Positions 1-9,168 of a stretch of 64,000 nt of DNA are shown here, piece by piece. Numbering within the stretch: position 1 is the first letter of the stretch; each line of letters begins with the position of its first letter. The DNA is from Chitinophaga pinensis (lineage in GTDB: Bacteria; Bacteroidota; Bacteroidia; Flavobacteriales_D; Crocinitomicaceae), in the NCBI GenBank assembly GCA_945883825.1, contig CAMCYF010000012.1, positions 1-64,000 of the forward strand, written 5' to 3'. The notes beneath the pieces are model-generated. The model did no database searches and had not been told where the DNA came from. It saw only the letters and a list, made by a program, of their open reading frames with translations. The position numbers and the translations under genes were made by a program.

Positions 1-357
<357 letters not shown>

Positions 358-454
358 CTTGTTTTTTCTAGTATTGAATACTACTTTAATCGTCCGATAT
401 ATCACTAAAGTTTTGTGATACTATGATTTTTTTTTATAAATTACTGGTATCAAC

Positions 455-573
<119 letters not shown>

Positions 574-578
574 TAAAG

Positions 579-609
579 AGCCTCTTCAGTAATGAAGGGG
601 CTTTTTTTA
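579..609 (+). terminator. Rho-independent terminator of the rRNA operon
   Basis: A 10-bp stem (AGCCTCTTCA with TGAAGGGGCT, one T·G wobble) closes a GTAA loop and is followed by seven T residues. It lies directly after 5S rRNA and ends the rRNA transcript. Confidence 0.9.
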
Positions 610-713
610 TGGATCAAATCTCATAATCTAAAGAGAGTTTCTTTATTCTATAAAAAGTTACTGGATAGATTTATTATAACTTCTTCCGATTGATTATTAT
701 AAAATATATCAAC

Positions 714-752
714 AAAAAAAATAGGCCAATCTATTAAATTGACCTATTTTTT
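714..752 (-). terminator. Terminator downstream of tRNA-Met, probably bidirectional
   Basis: A near-perfect inverted repeat has arms of about 15 bp (AAAAAATAGGTCAAT against ATTGGCCTATTTTTT, one wobble), flanked by A and T runs on both sides. It sits between the converging rRNA operon and tRNA gene, so it can stop transcripts from either side. Confidence 0.8.
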
Positions 753-753
753 G

Positions 754-827
754 TAGCGAGACCGAGAGTTGAACTCGGGACCTTTGGGTTATGAATCCAA
801 TGCTCTAACCAACTGAGCTATCTCGCC
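754..827 (-). tRNA. tRNA-Met (anticodon CAT)
   Basis: This is a 74-nt cloverleaf on the minus strand. The acceptor stem GGCGAGA pairs with TCTCGCT (a G·T at the end), the D arm is GCTCAGTTGGTTAGAGC, the anticodon loop is TTCATAA, and the T arm contains GAGTTCAACTC. The base pair closing the anticodon loop would be A-C. CCA is not encoded. The D arm and first pair resemble an elongator Met tRNA, but tRNA-Ile with a modified CAT anticodon cannot be fully excluded by eye. Confidence 0.9.
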
Positions 828-842
828 ATAAATTAGATTTTA

Positions 843-1064
843 CTAATATTCGTCTTCGTTAAAGAGAAAATCTTCGCGAGAGGGGTAATCTGGCCAAATT
901 TCTTCAATGTTTTCATACAAATCTCCTTCATCCTCTAAATCTTGTAAATTCTCAACAACTTCTAATGGTGATCCTGTACGAATTGCAAAGTCGATTAACT
1001 CTTCTTTTGTTGCAGGCCATGGTGCATCTTCTAAATACGATGCTAATTCTAGTGTCCAATACAT
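843..1064 (-). CDS. DUF2795 domain-containing protein
   Basis: A 73-residue acidic protein whose sequence (MYWTLELASYLEDAPWPATK at the start, then LIDFAIRTGSPLEVVENLQD) matches the DUF2795 family, short proteins common in Bacteroidota and often beginning with this YWTLELASYL pattern. The function of the family is not established. The gene is monocistronic: tRNA-Met lies downstream and it has its own clear promoter upstream. The plus-strand reading frame across the same bases is a shadow. Confidence 0.85.
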   Translation of the reverse strand: MYWTLELASYLEDAPWPATKEELIDFAIRTGSPLEVVENLQDLEDEGDLYENIEEIWPDYPSREDFLFNEDEY

Positions 1065-1095
1065 ATGTTGTTATGTTTGTAAATTTCTATTTCGG

Positions 1096-1126
1096 CAAAA
1101 GTAAACTTTATTTTATATAAAGCAAA
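1096..1126 (-). promoter_or_regulatory. Promoter of the DUF2795 gene
   Basis: On the minus strand TTTG, a 19-nt spacer, then TACTTTTG. This is a full match to the Bacteroidota -33/-7 pattern (TTTG ... TAnnTTTG). The predicted start of transcription lies about 25 nt before the ATG. Confidence 0.75.
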
Positions 1127-1170
1127 TAATTAGTTCATTCTTCTTGCTTTTTTTTAATAAATAATAAAAT

Positions 1171-1719
1171 TTAGAGTCTTGGCTTCCAGATTTCTTCGAC
1201 TGCGCCCAAATCTTGCGATAGTTTCCTGCAAACTGTAAAGAGATAATCACTTAGTCTATTGAGATAACTTAAGACAATAGGGTCAACAAATTCTAAATCA
1301 CTTAATTCTACGACAATTCTTTCAGCTCTTCTGCAAACGCAACGAGCTACGTGGCAAAAAGATACAGTTTGGTGTCCGCCAGGTAAGACAAAAAATCTCA
1401 TTTCTGGTAATGTAAGATTCATCTCGTCAATCCAATTTTCTAAATTTAAAATGTCTTCTTTATTAAGGGAAGGTAATTTCATGCTTGATTTTTCAGGATC
1501 TGCAGCCAAACTGGATCCAATAGTAAATAATCTATCTTGAATTTCTATTAGTTGAATTTTAGTCTTAGAATCGATTTCAAAATCTCTGACAAGTCCAATG
1601 AATGAATTAAGTTCATCTATGGTGCCATAGGAATCAATGCGTAAAGATTTTTTGGAAATTCTTGTCCCTCCAATCAATCCAGTGATACCTTTATCTCCTT
1701 TTTTAGTATATATTTTCAT
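1171..1719 (-). CDS. Cob(I)alamin adenosyltransferase, PduO type
   Basis: 182 residues, the usual length of the PduO/MMAB-type ATP:cob(I)alamin adenosyltransferase, which makes adenosylcobalamin from reduced cobalamin and ATP in the cytoplasm. Family motifs are all visible: TKKGDKG at 5-11 (ATP-binding loop), YGTIDELN at 31-38, CRRAER at 129-134 and NRLSDYLF at 154-161. It starts 10 nt after the ispH stop and is probably cotranscribed with it. In this family the product usually serves methylmalonyl-CoA mutase. A cobalamin riboswitch lies 9 kb away on the same strand, although not on this operon. Confidence 0.93.
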   Translation of the reverse strand: MKIYTKKGDKGITGLIGGTRISKKSLRIDSYGTIDELNSFIGLVRDFEIDSKTKIQLIEIQDRLFTIGSSLAADPEKSSMKLPSLNKEDILNLENWIDEMNLTLPEMRFFVLPGGHQTVSFCHVARCVCRRAERIVVELSDLEFVDPIVLSYLNRLSDYLFTVCRKLSQDLGAVEEIWKPRL

Positions 1720-1729
1720 TGTTTTGAAT

Positions 1730-2953
1730 TCAGTTTAAATTTTCTAAACACTTTTCTAAATTTTTAGCTTCTTCTCCAATTAGTACTAGAATTTTTTGTA
1801 GTACTTCATCAACAATAATATCTGGACATGAAGCGCCAGATGTTACAATTACACGAATTGATTCTTTTTCAGGAAGAAATTCTTTTTTCTTTTTTAGCGC
1901 TTGCGTATGAATGTCGTAACTTAAGATTTCATTTTTAGAATAAATAGCATCTTGATTACTAATAAAAAAAGTAGTGAACTTGTTTTCTAAAAGTTCAACT
2001 AGGTGTGTGGTGTTTGAGCTATTATGTCCGCCAATAACAATTGCTAGATCTGCTTCTTTTTCAAGTAAACCATAAGTTGCAGATTGATTGTCATTCGTTG
2101 CATAACAAAGTGTATCTCTAGTATCGGCAATGTGAGATTTAATAGCATCTTCCCCATATTTATTTTCCATTACACCGCGTAAATAGTCAGTAATTTTTTG
2201 GGTTTCAGAAGCAAGCATAGTTGTTTGGTTAATAACACCTATTTTTTCTAAATGAATGCGAGGATTGAAGCCCTTTGAAATTTTCCCTTTAAAAAAGTCA
2301 AAAAAAGCAACTTCATTTTTTTTTCCTTCAATAAATTCTGCTAGTTCTCTAGCATCGCCCATATTTTCAAGAACAATTACAGGAGCATTTTTTTCGCTGT
2401 GAGAGAATGTGGCTCTTGTTTCCTCGTGATTTAGTTTACCATGAACGACAATCGTATGATCTGTTTCGCCTAATTTTTTTGAACGATTCCAAACTTTTTC
2501 TACAAAGGGGCAAGTTGTGTTGTAGGTTTCAACATTCACACCAATTTTTTTCAAGTGTTTTTCAATTTCAATTGTTGTTCCAAATGCAGGAATAATTACA
2601 ATGTCTTCTTTTGTTAAGGACTCAAAAGGAATTAATTGTTTGCCATTTGTGTCTTGTAAGAATTTTACTCCGTTTGCTACTAAATCTTCATTAACATTTG
2701 GATTGTGAATCATCTCACTGATAAGAAAAATACGTTTGTCAGGGTTCTCCTCAATTGCTTTGTAGCTTTTTTCAATTGCATTTTCTACACCATAACAAAA
2801 GCCAAAATGACGCGCAAAAATAAATGTGACTTTATCTAAGGTTAATTCTAATGCACTAAAATCTTTTTTTCTAGGATCATCTAATTTTCGTTTTGCTTTC
2901 ACCTTTGCTATAATTGGTGAGTGGTAAAAATTAGGGACTTCAAATTGCTTCAT
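1730..2953 (-). CDS. ispH: 4-hydroxy-3-methylbut-2-enyl diphosphate reductase
   Basis: IspH/LytB performs the last step of the MEP isoprenoid pathway, reducing HMBPP to IPP and DMAPP with a [4Fe-4S] cluster. The three cluster cysteines are present at about 53 (HFGFCYGV), 148 (NTTCPFVEKVW) and 376 (SGASCPD). The open frame runs 28 codons further upstream, but MKQFEVPNFYHSPI is the usual Bacteroidota N-terminus and a -7 box lies inside the extension, so the ATG at 2953 is chosen (407 aa). It is followed after 10 nt by the cobalamin adenosyltransferase. Confidence 0.95.
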   Translation of the reverse strand: MKQFEVPNFYHSPIIAKVKAKRKLDDPRKKDFSALELTLDKVTFIFARHFGFCYGVENAIEKSYKAIEENPDKRIFLISEMIHNPNVNEDLVANGVKFLQDTNGKQLIPFESLTKEDIVIIPAFGTTIEIEKHLKKIGVNVETYNTTCPFVEKVWNRSKKLGETDHTIVVHGKLNHEETRATFSHSEKNAPVIVLENMGDARELAEFIEGKKNEVAFFDFFKGKISKGFNPRIHLEKIGVINQTTMLASETQKITDYLRGVMENKYGEDAIKSHIADTRDTLCYATNDNQSATYGLLEKEADLAIVIGGHNSSNTTHLVELLENKFTTFFISNQDAIYSKNEILSYDIHTQALKKKKEFLPEKESIRVIVTSGASCPDIIVDEVLQKILVLIGEEAKNLEKCLENLN

Positions 2954-2992
2954 TCTGAAATTATAACTATAAATAGAATTATTTGTTCTGAA

Positions 2993-3000
2993 CAAAATTA
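2993..3000 (-). promoter_or_regulatory. -7 promoter box for ispH
   Basis: TAATTTTG on the minus strand, about 39 nt before the ATG at 2953. No good -33 TTG is seen at the expected distance. Its position inside the upstream extension argues against the longer ispH start at 3037. Confidence 0.5.
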
Positions 3001-3080
3001 GCAAAACGATGTTTGAATTCATACTATTTGTTTCCACATTTTAATTTAAGTTGTTTGCTGTTAATAAAAAATATAAGATA

Positions 3081-3112
3081 TTGTTACATTATTTAGTTTC
3101 TAGTTAATTTTG
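3081..3112 (+). promoter_or_regulatory. Promoter of the KMO operon
   Basis: TTG at 3081-3083, a 21-nt spacer, then TAATTTTG at 3105-3112. The box ends 11 nt before the ATG of the small membrane protein, so that small gene is the first of the operon. Confidence 0.65.
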
Positions 3113-3123
3113 TTAAAAGATAA

Positions 3124-3333
3124 ATGACAATTCAAGAGCTTATTCAACTAAAGTACAGTGGAGAATTAAATCAAACAATCTCCTATGTCAATGTTACTAT
3201 TCAAGCAGTTTCAGTGTTGATTGGCGGCTTGTTAATTTGGCGTTTTATGAGTGCTTGGCAACGCAAAAAAAAACTAGAAAGAAGAAGAAATCCTTTTTTT
3301 GAATCAGCTTATTCAAAGCATTGGAGAAAATAA
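3124..3333 (+). CDS. Small single-pass membrane protein, unknown function
   Basis: 69 residues with one hydrophobic segment (about 27-43, VTIQAVSVLIGGLLIWRFM) followed by a strongly basic stretch (QRKKKLERRRN). The likely topology is therefore a short outside N-terminus, one membrane span and a positive tail inside. No family is recognised. It is judged real because a good promoter lies 11 nt upstream and the next gene, kynurenine 3-monooxygenase, starts only 6 nt after its stop. A role in anchoring or regulating that enzyme is speculation. Confidence 0.6.
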   Translation: MTIQELIQLKYSGELNQTISYVNVTIQAVSVLIGGLLIWRFMSAWQRKKKLERRRNPFFESAYSKHWRK

Positions 3334-3339
3334 AAGTTT

Positions 3340-4701
3340 ATGGAAAAAGGAAAAAATGTAGTTATTGTTGGTGCTGGTTTGGTAGGATCTCTTTGGGCTG
3401 TTTATTTATCAAAAGCTGGATACAAAGTAACCATTTATGAAAGAAGATCAGATATCCGTAAAACAGAAATTTCAGCAGGAAAATCGATTAATCTTGCCTT
3501 ATCTGTCCGTGGTTGGACGGCCTTAGATGCTGTTGGAGTTGGAGATGAAATTAGAAAAATTGCCATTCCAATGCATGGAAGGGTAATGCACGATTTAGAG
3601 GGAAATTTAACTTATCAACCTTATGGTAAAGAGGGAGAAGCTATTTATTCAGTCTCCAGAGGAAAAGTTAATGCGGCAATGATGGATATTGCAGAAAAAT
3701 ACGGCAATGCAACTATTCATTATAACCACGAATGCCAGAATGTTGATTTGACAAATGGCATTGCCTTTCTAAAAAATTCTTTAACTGGAGAGAAAATTGA
3801 AGTAAAAGCCGATTTGATTTTTGCTGTTGACGGAGCATTTTCTGCAGTACGATTTAATTCTATGCAGAAGTTAAACCGCTTTAATTATAGTCAAAATTAT
3901 ATTGCTGATGGTTATCGTGAATTACTTTTACCTGCAAATGAAGATGGATCTTATAAGTTAGATAAAAATGCACTTCATATATGGCCAAGAGGACGTTTTA
4001 TGATGATTGCTCTTGCAAATGAAGATGGGTCGTTCACCTGCACTTTATTTATGCCACATGAGGGCGATAAGTTTGCTTTTGATAAATTAAATTCCCCAGA
4101 GGAAGTCAATGCATTCTTCAAAACTGTTTTTCCAGACTTTTACCAAATGGTTCCAACTGTTGCAGAAGCTTGGGAAGATCATCCTTTATCTAATTTAGCG
4201 ATTATTCGTTGCTCTCCATGGACAAATGGCAAGGTTGCACTCATGGGAGATGCTGCTCACGCTACAGTGCCGTTTTATGGTCAAGGAATGAATGCGGGTT
4301 TTGAAGATTGTACTGTGCTCTCTAATTTAATGAAGAAACACAATGAGAATTGGGAAGCGATTTTTGAAGAATACAGTCGCGAACGCAAACCAGATGGAGA
4401 TGCACTTCAGGATTTGTCATTGGATAATTATTATGTTATGCGAGATTATGTATCAGATCCTGAATTTTTATTGCGCAAAAAAATTGAGGCTAAATTTAGT
4501 GAACTCTACCCAAAAAAATGGCTTCCACTTTATTCTCAAGTAACTTTTAGTAACATTCGTTATAGTGTGGCATACCAACAAGGTAAAAAGCAAAGCGATA
4601 TAATGGATATCATCATGAAAATACCAAACATAGAGAATGTATGGGATTCTGAAACTGTTATGAATGAAATGAAGGTTTTAAGTAAAGATTTTAACTTTTA
4701 A
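3340..4701 (+). CDS. kmo: Kynurenine 3-monooxygenase
   Basis: 453 residues. An FAD- and NADPH-dependent hydroxylase that converts L-kynurenine to 3-hydroxykynurenine in tryptophan breakdown. The Rossmann motif GAGLVG is at 11-16 after a beta strand (NVVIV), the mid-protein dinucleotide motif FAVDGAFSAVR is at about 161-171, and the second FAD motif GDAAHATVPFYGQGMNAG is at 303-320, all typical of the KMO branch of flavin hydroxylases. Unlike the mitochondrial enzyme there is no C-terminal membrane anchor, as expected for bacterial KMO. It is second in a three-gene operon. ACMSD, which acts later in the same pathway, lies at 51937-52944. Confidence 0.93.
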   Translation: MEKGKNVVIVGAGLVGSLWAVYLSKAGYKVTIYERRSDIRKTEISAGKSINLALSVRGWTALDAVGVGDEIRKIAIPMHGRVMHDLEGNLTYQPYGKEGEAIYSVSRGKVNAAMMDIAEKYGNATIHYNHECQNVDLTNGIAFLKNSLTGEKIEVKADLIFAVDGAFSAVRFNSMQKLNRFNYSQNYIADGYRELLLPANEDGSYKLDKNALHIWPRGRFMMIALANEDGSFTCTLFMPHEGDKFAFDKLNSPEEVNAFFKTVFPDFYQMVPTVAEAWEDHPLSNLAIIRCSPWTNGKVALMGDAAHATVPFYGQGMNAGFEDCTVLSNLMKKHNENWEAIFEEYSRERKPDGDALQDLSLDNYYVMRDYVSDPEFLLRKKIEAKFSELYPKKWLPLYSQVTFSNIRYSVAYQQGKKQSDIMDIIMKIPNIENVWDSETVMNEMKVLSKDFNF

Positions 4702-4704
4702 GTT

Positions 4705-5586
4705 ATGAAATATATTTTAATTTTATTTTTACTTCCACTTATTGCTTTGTCACAAGGGGGGTTTAAAAAAGGTAAAAAAGGCGACGATTATCGAATTGTC
4801 ACTAAAAATGGATATCATTTTGCTTTTGGTCCAACTTATTTGCTTTCTTCAAAAACCATTTACGGAGATTTATCAGACAATTCAGGAGCAAGAGGAGATT
4901 TTGAGATTAATCCAGTTGGACAATTTGGTGCCTTTGCAGAATTTGGTTTCTTACAGTTTCCCTCTTGGAAGGGAACTCCAATTAAGTTTCTTAAAAAAAG
5001 TAGGATAATGGATTACATGGAATTTGCAGTAGGCTTCCGTCAACTTGCAGGTTCTGAAAAAACAACGATTAATTACCGTAATATTGATAATACTCTTGCT
5101 TCTTCTCAAGAGTCAATTGGTGATTTTAGAAATACACACGTTTACCTTCGAGCATCTCTTCACTCTTTAATTTTTGTTGGAAAAAAGAAAATAGATGTTA
5201 CTAGAAAGTATTTTATAGATCAATCTATTGGCTTGAATTATGACTATAATTTATTCCCTGGAGATACAATCTATCCTTCTAATCTATCATCAAATATTGT
5301 AAAAAGAGATTTTTACAATCCTTCGGTTTTACAATTTCATTATAGTTTATCCTATGGTATTCGACTAAACCGAGCCTGGATGTTAATTCCTGGAGTTTCT
5401 TTACCTCTTCTTGGTATTTATGAGTGGAATGACTTTGGAGCAAAAATGTCTTGGTTTTCCTCGCAATATAGGCCAATTCAATTTCAGATTAAGTTTATTA
5501 AATTATTTGAAAGGGCACCAAAATGCAATGTTTTTGGTAATCCAAATGATATTAAGTTAGATCAGCAATATAGAATGGGTAATTAA
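4705..5586 (+). CDS. Secreted protein, probable outer-membrane beta-barrel, unknown function
   Basis: 293 residues beginning with a signal peptide (MKYILILFLLPLIALSQG). The rest is rich in alternating aromatic/hydrophobic strands with glycine turns (YHFAFGPTYLL, AFAEFGFLQFP, FRNTHVYLRASLHSLIFVG), which suggests a beta-barrel in the outer membrane. No named family is recognised. It starts 3 nt after the KMO stop, so it is cotranscribed. The stop codon interlocks (TTAA) with that of the convergent gene at 5583. Confidence 0.7.
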   Translation: MKYILILFLLPLIALSQGGFKKGKKGDDYRIVTKNGYHFAFGPTYLLSSKTIYGDLSDNSGARGDFEINPVGQFGAFAEFGFLQFPSWKGTPIKFLKKSRIMDYMEFAVGFRQLAGSEKTTINYRNIDNTLASSQESIGDFRNTHVYLRASLHSLIFVGKKKIDVTRKYFIDQSIGLNYDYNLFPGDTIYPSNLSSNIVKRDFYNPSVLQFHYSLSYGIRLNRAWMLIPGVSLPLLGIYEWNDFGAKMSWFSSQYRPIQFQIKFIKLFERAPKCNVFGNPNDIKLDQQYRMGN

Positions 5587-6116
5587 TTTAGCCATTTCTT
5601 TCGAACTCTGGCTTCAAGTACTTTTCTATATTTTTTAAGTACAGAATCTCTATCGGAGATATTACTAATTTTAATTATATCAGTAAAAATCATTTCATTG
5701 TTTTTGAAAAAAATAAATTCGAAACTTACTGAAGTCGATTCATCGCGGTAAATAGAATAGATACTTGTTCGTTCTAAAATTTCATTTACTGTGATTTTAG
5801 TTTTACTAGCTTTAAATTTTCGGTCATATCCTTTTACATTTACAAATAAATAGGTGTCGTATCCTTTGGTTTTAATGTTTTCACGAAGGGAGTCACTTGT
5901 TAGATCACTTATGTTTGCTCCTTGTTTTAAGAAATTTAATGAGGGCTGCGCTTTGATTCCAAGACTATTTAGAATTTCAGTTGTGTTTAATTCAATAGTA
6001 TAGCGGTCTTCAGGTCTATCAAATTGGCCGATTACTAAAGCGTTAGTTAGCTTTAATCCCTGACCTAGACTATGAAAAGAGAATAATAAAAGTAAAAAAA
6101 AAACTAGATTTTTCAA
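5583..6116 (-). CDS. Secreted protein of unknown function, TTG start
   Basis: 177 residues. A clear signal peptide (MKNLVFFLLLLFSFHSLGQG) begins at a TTG codon; no ATG or GTG is available in the right place, and a -7 box 25 nt upstream supports this start. The mature part has a mixed alpha/beta pattern with a conserved-looking block (YDTYLFVNVKGYDRKFK, then a segment ending KIISNISDRDSVLKKYRK) but no recognised domain. Its end overlaps the stop of the plus-strand gene at 5586 by 4 bp. Function unknown. Confidence 0.7.
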   Translation of the reverse strand: MKNLVFFLLLLFSFHSLGQGLKLTNALVIGQFDRPEDRYTIELNTTEILNSLGIKAQPSLNFLKQGANISDLTSDSLRENIKTKGYDTYLFVNVKGYDRKFKASKTKITVNEILERTSIYSIYRDESTSVSFEFIFFKNNEMIFTDIIKISNISDRDSVLKKYRKVLEARVRKKWLN

Positions 6117-6140
6117 GGAATATATTTTAAAATTTTAATT

Positions 6141-6148
6141 CAAAGATA
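6141..6148 (-). promoter_or_regulatory. -7 promoter box for the 177-aa secreted protein
   Basis: TATCTTTG on the minus strand, 24 nt upstream of the TTG start. No TTG is found at a suitable -33 position. Confidence 0.5.
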
Positions 6149-6191
6149 CTTATTTCAATGAATGTAAAGCTATTTCTTATCAGATTTTGAT

Positions 6192-7379
6192 TTAGTTACT
6201 TATCTCATCTAGTGCTTCCAAAATTAGTTTTGTAGCTTCATTGACTTGGTCTTCAGTTATGTTTAATGGTGGCGATAATCTAAAACTATGAGGATTTGAA
6301 AGAAACCAAAAAGTAATCAATCCTTTTTCCATGCATTTTTCAACAAGTTTTGTAACTATTTCGCCTGATTCCATATCAAATGCAAACATTAAACCAATTC
6401 TTCGTACAGCTTTTATTGCATTATGAGAACCTAGTCTTGTTTCTATAATTTTACCTAAGAGTTCAACTTCAGCTAAATCAATTTCAGTTTTTAGAACTTC
6501 TAAACTAGCTGAAGCAGCCGCACAAATTACTGGGTGGCCTCCGAATGTTGTGATGTGTCCAAGCATCGGATTATTTGTAAAAACATGCATAACTTCTTTA
6601 CTTGAAACAAGAGCTCCAACTGGCATACCTCCACCTAATGCTTTCCCTAGTGTCAAAATATCTGGAGTAATTCCAAAATGCTCAAAAGCAAATATTTTTC
6701 CAGTCCGACCTATTCCGCATTGAATTTCATCAAAAATAAGTAGGGCTCCAACTTCATCACAACGCTTTCTCAAAAGCGACATAAATTCTTTTGATGGAAT
6801 ACGAACACCTGCATCACCTTGAATTGTTTCAATAATAACTCCGGCTGTTTTATTGGTGATATTTACTAGTTGTGTCGCATTATTCCATTCTAAAAAGCGC
6901 ACCTCTGGTAATAGAGGTCGGTAAGCTTGTTTTTTGGTTTCATTTGAGGAAATACTTAAACTACCATTCGTGCTCCCGTGGTATGCTCCGGTAAATGCAA
7001 TTAACTCCATTCTACCTGTTTTTCTTTTTGCAAGTTTTATTGCTGCTTCATTTGCTTCCGTTCCAGAATTGACGGAATATACACAATTTAATTTTTCAGG
7101 GAGTAATTCCAATAATGTTTTGCCAAATTCATTCTGTGCTTCTTGAACAAATTCCCCGTAAACCATTACATGCATGTGTTTATCTACTTGTTTTTTTATT
7201 GCTGAAATCACTTTTGGATGGCAGTGACCAATATTGTTTACAGCAACGCCAGCTATCATATCCATAAATACTGCGCCAGATTTATCATAGATATATAAAC
7301 CTTCTGCTCGTTCAACTTGAAGTAAAAATGGATGTTCGTTTGTTTGAGCTAAGTGATTTATGAAAAAATCTTTTTCCAT
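6192..7379 (-). CDS. Class III aminotransferase (acetylornithine/4-aminobutyrate type)
   Basis: 395 residues, a PLP-dependent fold-type I transaminase of the omega-amino-acid group. Visible motifs are SGTEANEAAIKLAK at 105-118 (phosphate-binding cup), the PLP-contacting aspartate in IFDEIQCGIGRTG (D217) and the Schiff-base lysine K246 in LGKALGGGMPVGA. The substrate cannot be fixed from sequence; acetylornithine, ornithine, GABA and beta-alanine are all possible. It begins 3 nt after the end of the phosphatase gene and is probably cotranscribed with it. No arginine-biosynthesis genes are adjacent, which weakens a specific argD call. Confidence 0.88.
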   Translation of the reverse strand: MEKDFFINHLAQTNEHPFLLQVERAEGLYIYDKSGAVFMDMIAGVAVNNIGHCHPKVISAIKKQVDKHMHVMVYGEFVQEAQNEFGKTLLELLPEKLNCVYSVNSGTEANEAAIKLAKRKTGRMELIAFTGAYHGSTNGSLSISSNETKKQAYRPLLPEVRFLEWNNATQLVNITNKTAGVIIETIQGDAGVRIPSKEFMSLLRKRCDEVGALLIFDEIQCGIGRTGKIFAFEHFGITPDILTLGKALGGGMPVGALVSSKEVMHVFTNNPMLGHITTFGGHPVICAAASASLEVLKTEIDLAEVELLGKIIETRLGSHNAIKAVRRIGLMFAFDMESGEIVTKLVEKCMEKGLITFWFLSNPHSFRLSPPLNITEDQVNEATKLILEALDEISN

Positions 7380-7382
7380 GTT

Positions 7383-9014
7383 TTATTTTCTAAAAATCTC
7401 TTGAATCGGAATTCCTGTCATAGCTCCAGTTTGTTGTAGATTTAACAAATGACTAAGTGTTGGGGCAATATCAATTATTTGATAAGGAGTAAACACATCT
7501 CCTTTAGTAATATTTTTTCCATACCAAAGTAAAGGCACATGTGTATCATAATTAAAAGATGATCCATGAGAGGTTCCTTGATGTGCGCTAGGAGTATCAG
7601 ATGATTTTAGCAAATACCCAGGATCTAAAATAAAAATTATTTCGCCGCTTCTTTCAAAGTCGTAGCCATTTTGAATCATCGTTTTCCAAGTATTATTCGA
7701 AGTATTTTCTTCGATTAATTCTTTTGAGGTATAAACGGCCTTAACTTCTGGCCAAGTTCTTATTTCATCTCGGATATAGTCTGCTATAAGATTATTACTT
7801 AGGTTTAAAGATGAAATTCTAGTTTTATTCAAATAGATATTCTGATTTTCTTCTTTTTCGATAAGGTTTTCTCCAAATTTTTCAATACATTTTTTTGCTA
7901 ATTCACTTAACTTTGTATCTAAAAATAAATAGCCTCCGGGTAGTTTTTTATCAATTAACATTTGAGGAACAGGAACTACGGCATGGTCTGCTGTTAAAAA
8001 AACAGTAAAACCATCTTTCCCACATTTTGCAGTTAAAGCAGCTAACAAACGACTTATTTCCAAGTCTAAACGCAGGTACATATCTTCTATTTCTAGTGAA
8101 TACGGTCCGAAAGCATGCCCTGCAATATCTGGAGTGGAGTAACTAATGCAAAGCATGTCTGTTTGAATATCTTCCCCAAGTTTTTCATTTTTTAGGGATT
8201 CCAATGCTAAATCAGTAAGTAATGTATTGGCAAAGGGTGAAATTGTAAAAAGTTGATTAGCTGAAGCTTCATTTCCCATTTCTAAAAAATTATAGGGGAA
8301 TTCAGCACTTGTTTTTCCTCCTATTATTTGTTCATATGGACTTTTATCTATAGAAGTATAATGGTCTTTTGAGAGTAGCAAATCCCAGTTTTTTATGTAG
8401 CTTTTGGAATTGTTTTTTGAGTTAAATTGCTTTAGCCACAGAGGAAGTTCTTTTTTAAAAAAGCTACTCGTTATAAATGTTCCACTTGAATAATCAAACC
8501 AATAAGAGCCATCACTTAAATGTCCTCCTGGCAAAATAGCAGAACGGTCTTTGTAGGATATGGAAATTACCCGAGCACTTGGATATGTCAATTTTAACTG
8601 ATCCGTTATTGTATAGGTTTTTAAACTTCTCGGAGATCTTTGTCCATCAGTTGAAATACTTCCAACAGTTGACTCTCTTGTATCAGTAACACAATTGATT
8701 ATACTTGAAGTTTTTCTGTCGTACCACTCATTTCCTACGATGCCATGATCTGCAGGAATACTTCCAGTATAAATTGAAGCGTGACCAGGACCAGTATAAG
8801 TTGGAACATAATTGTAAACTATGTTCCGAATATTCATACCTTGGTTTAAAAACCTGTTGAAACCAGTTTTGCAAAAGTTAGCTTGGTAGCGGTAGAGATA
8901 ATCGTAACACATCTGATCCACAACAATCCCAACTATAAGTTTGGGATCTTTGTTTTTCTGTGAAAAAAGTTGAGCGGCATTTAAAAATAAAAAAAGAAAG
9001 AGAATATTTTTCAT
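7383..9014 (-). CDS. PafA-like alkaline phosphatase, secreted
   Basis: 543 residues with a signal peptide (MKNILFLFLFLNAAQLFSQ). It belongs to the alkaline phosphatase superfamily, PafA/type I phosphodiesterase branch, and probably acts as a periplasmic phosphate monoesterase. Metal and catalytic positions can be followed: D33 (VVDQM), nucleophile T74 (PTYTGPGH), D296/H300 (PDIAGH), D343/H344 (TADHA) and H492 (YDTHVP). N95 and the K155-D-R157 pair match the phosphate-contacting residues that mark PafA monoesterases. A -7 box lies only 4 nt before the ATG. The aminotransferase gene follows after 3 nt. Confidence 0.9.
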   Translation of the reverse strand: MKNILFLFLFLNAAQLFSQKNKDPKLIVGIVVDQMCYDYLYRYQANFCKTGFNRFLNQGMNIRNIVYNYVPTYTGPGHASIYTGSIPADHGIVGNEWYDRKTSSIINCVTDTRESTVGSISTDGQRSPRSLKTYTITDQLKLTYPSARVISISYKDRSAILPGGHLSDGSYWFDYSSGTFITSSFFKKELPLWLKQFNSKNNSKSYIKNWDLLLSKDHYTSIDKSPYEQIIGGKTSAEFPYNFLEMGNEASANQLFTISPFANTLLTDLALESLKNEKLGEDIQTDMLCISYSTPDIAGHAFGPYSLEIEDMYLRLDLEISRLLAALTAKCGKDGFTVFLTADHAVVPVPQMLIDKKLPGGYLFLDTKLSELAKKCIEKFGENLIEKEENQNIYLNKTRISSLNLSNNLIADYIRDEIRTWPEVKAVYTSKELIEENTSNNTWKTMIQNGYDFERSGEIIFILDPGYLLKSSDTPSAHQGTSHGSSFNYDTHVPLLWYGKNITKGDVFTPYQIIDIAPTLSHLLNLQQTGAMTGIPIQEIFRK

Positions 9015-9018
9015 CTGC

Positions 9019-9026
9019 CAAATTTA
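9019..9026 (-). promoter_or_regulatory. -7 promoter box immediately upstream of the PafA gene
   Basis: TAAATTTG on the minus strand, ending 4 nt before the ATG at 9014. If used, the transcript would start at or next to the start codon (leaderless). Confidence 0.45.
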
Positions 9027-9168
9027 AGGAATGAACTCGTAATTCCCTTATTTTTCTTGTAGAATAATCAATTTGAAATTAATAGCAATAATAATATATT
9101 TGAATTTATTTTTTCTTCCTTATATAATTTATCGTCAAAAAGACTTTGTGTTAAATCAAAAAGAACGA

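Noticed and set aside
907-1104. Plus-strand reading frame of 65 codons opposite the DUF2795 gene
   Set aside because: Low-complexity composition and no start signal; the minus-strand frame matches a known family and has a full promoter.
2954-3037. Upstream in-frame extension of ispH with an ATG at 3037
   Set aside because: A -7 box (2993-3000) lies inside it, the extra residues do not resemble IspH, and the family N-terminus begins at 2953.
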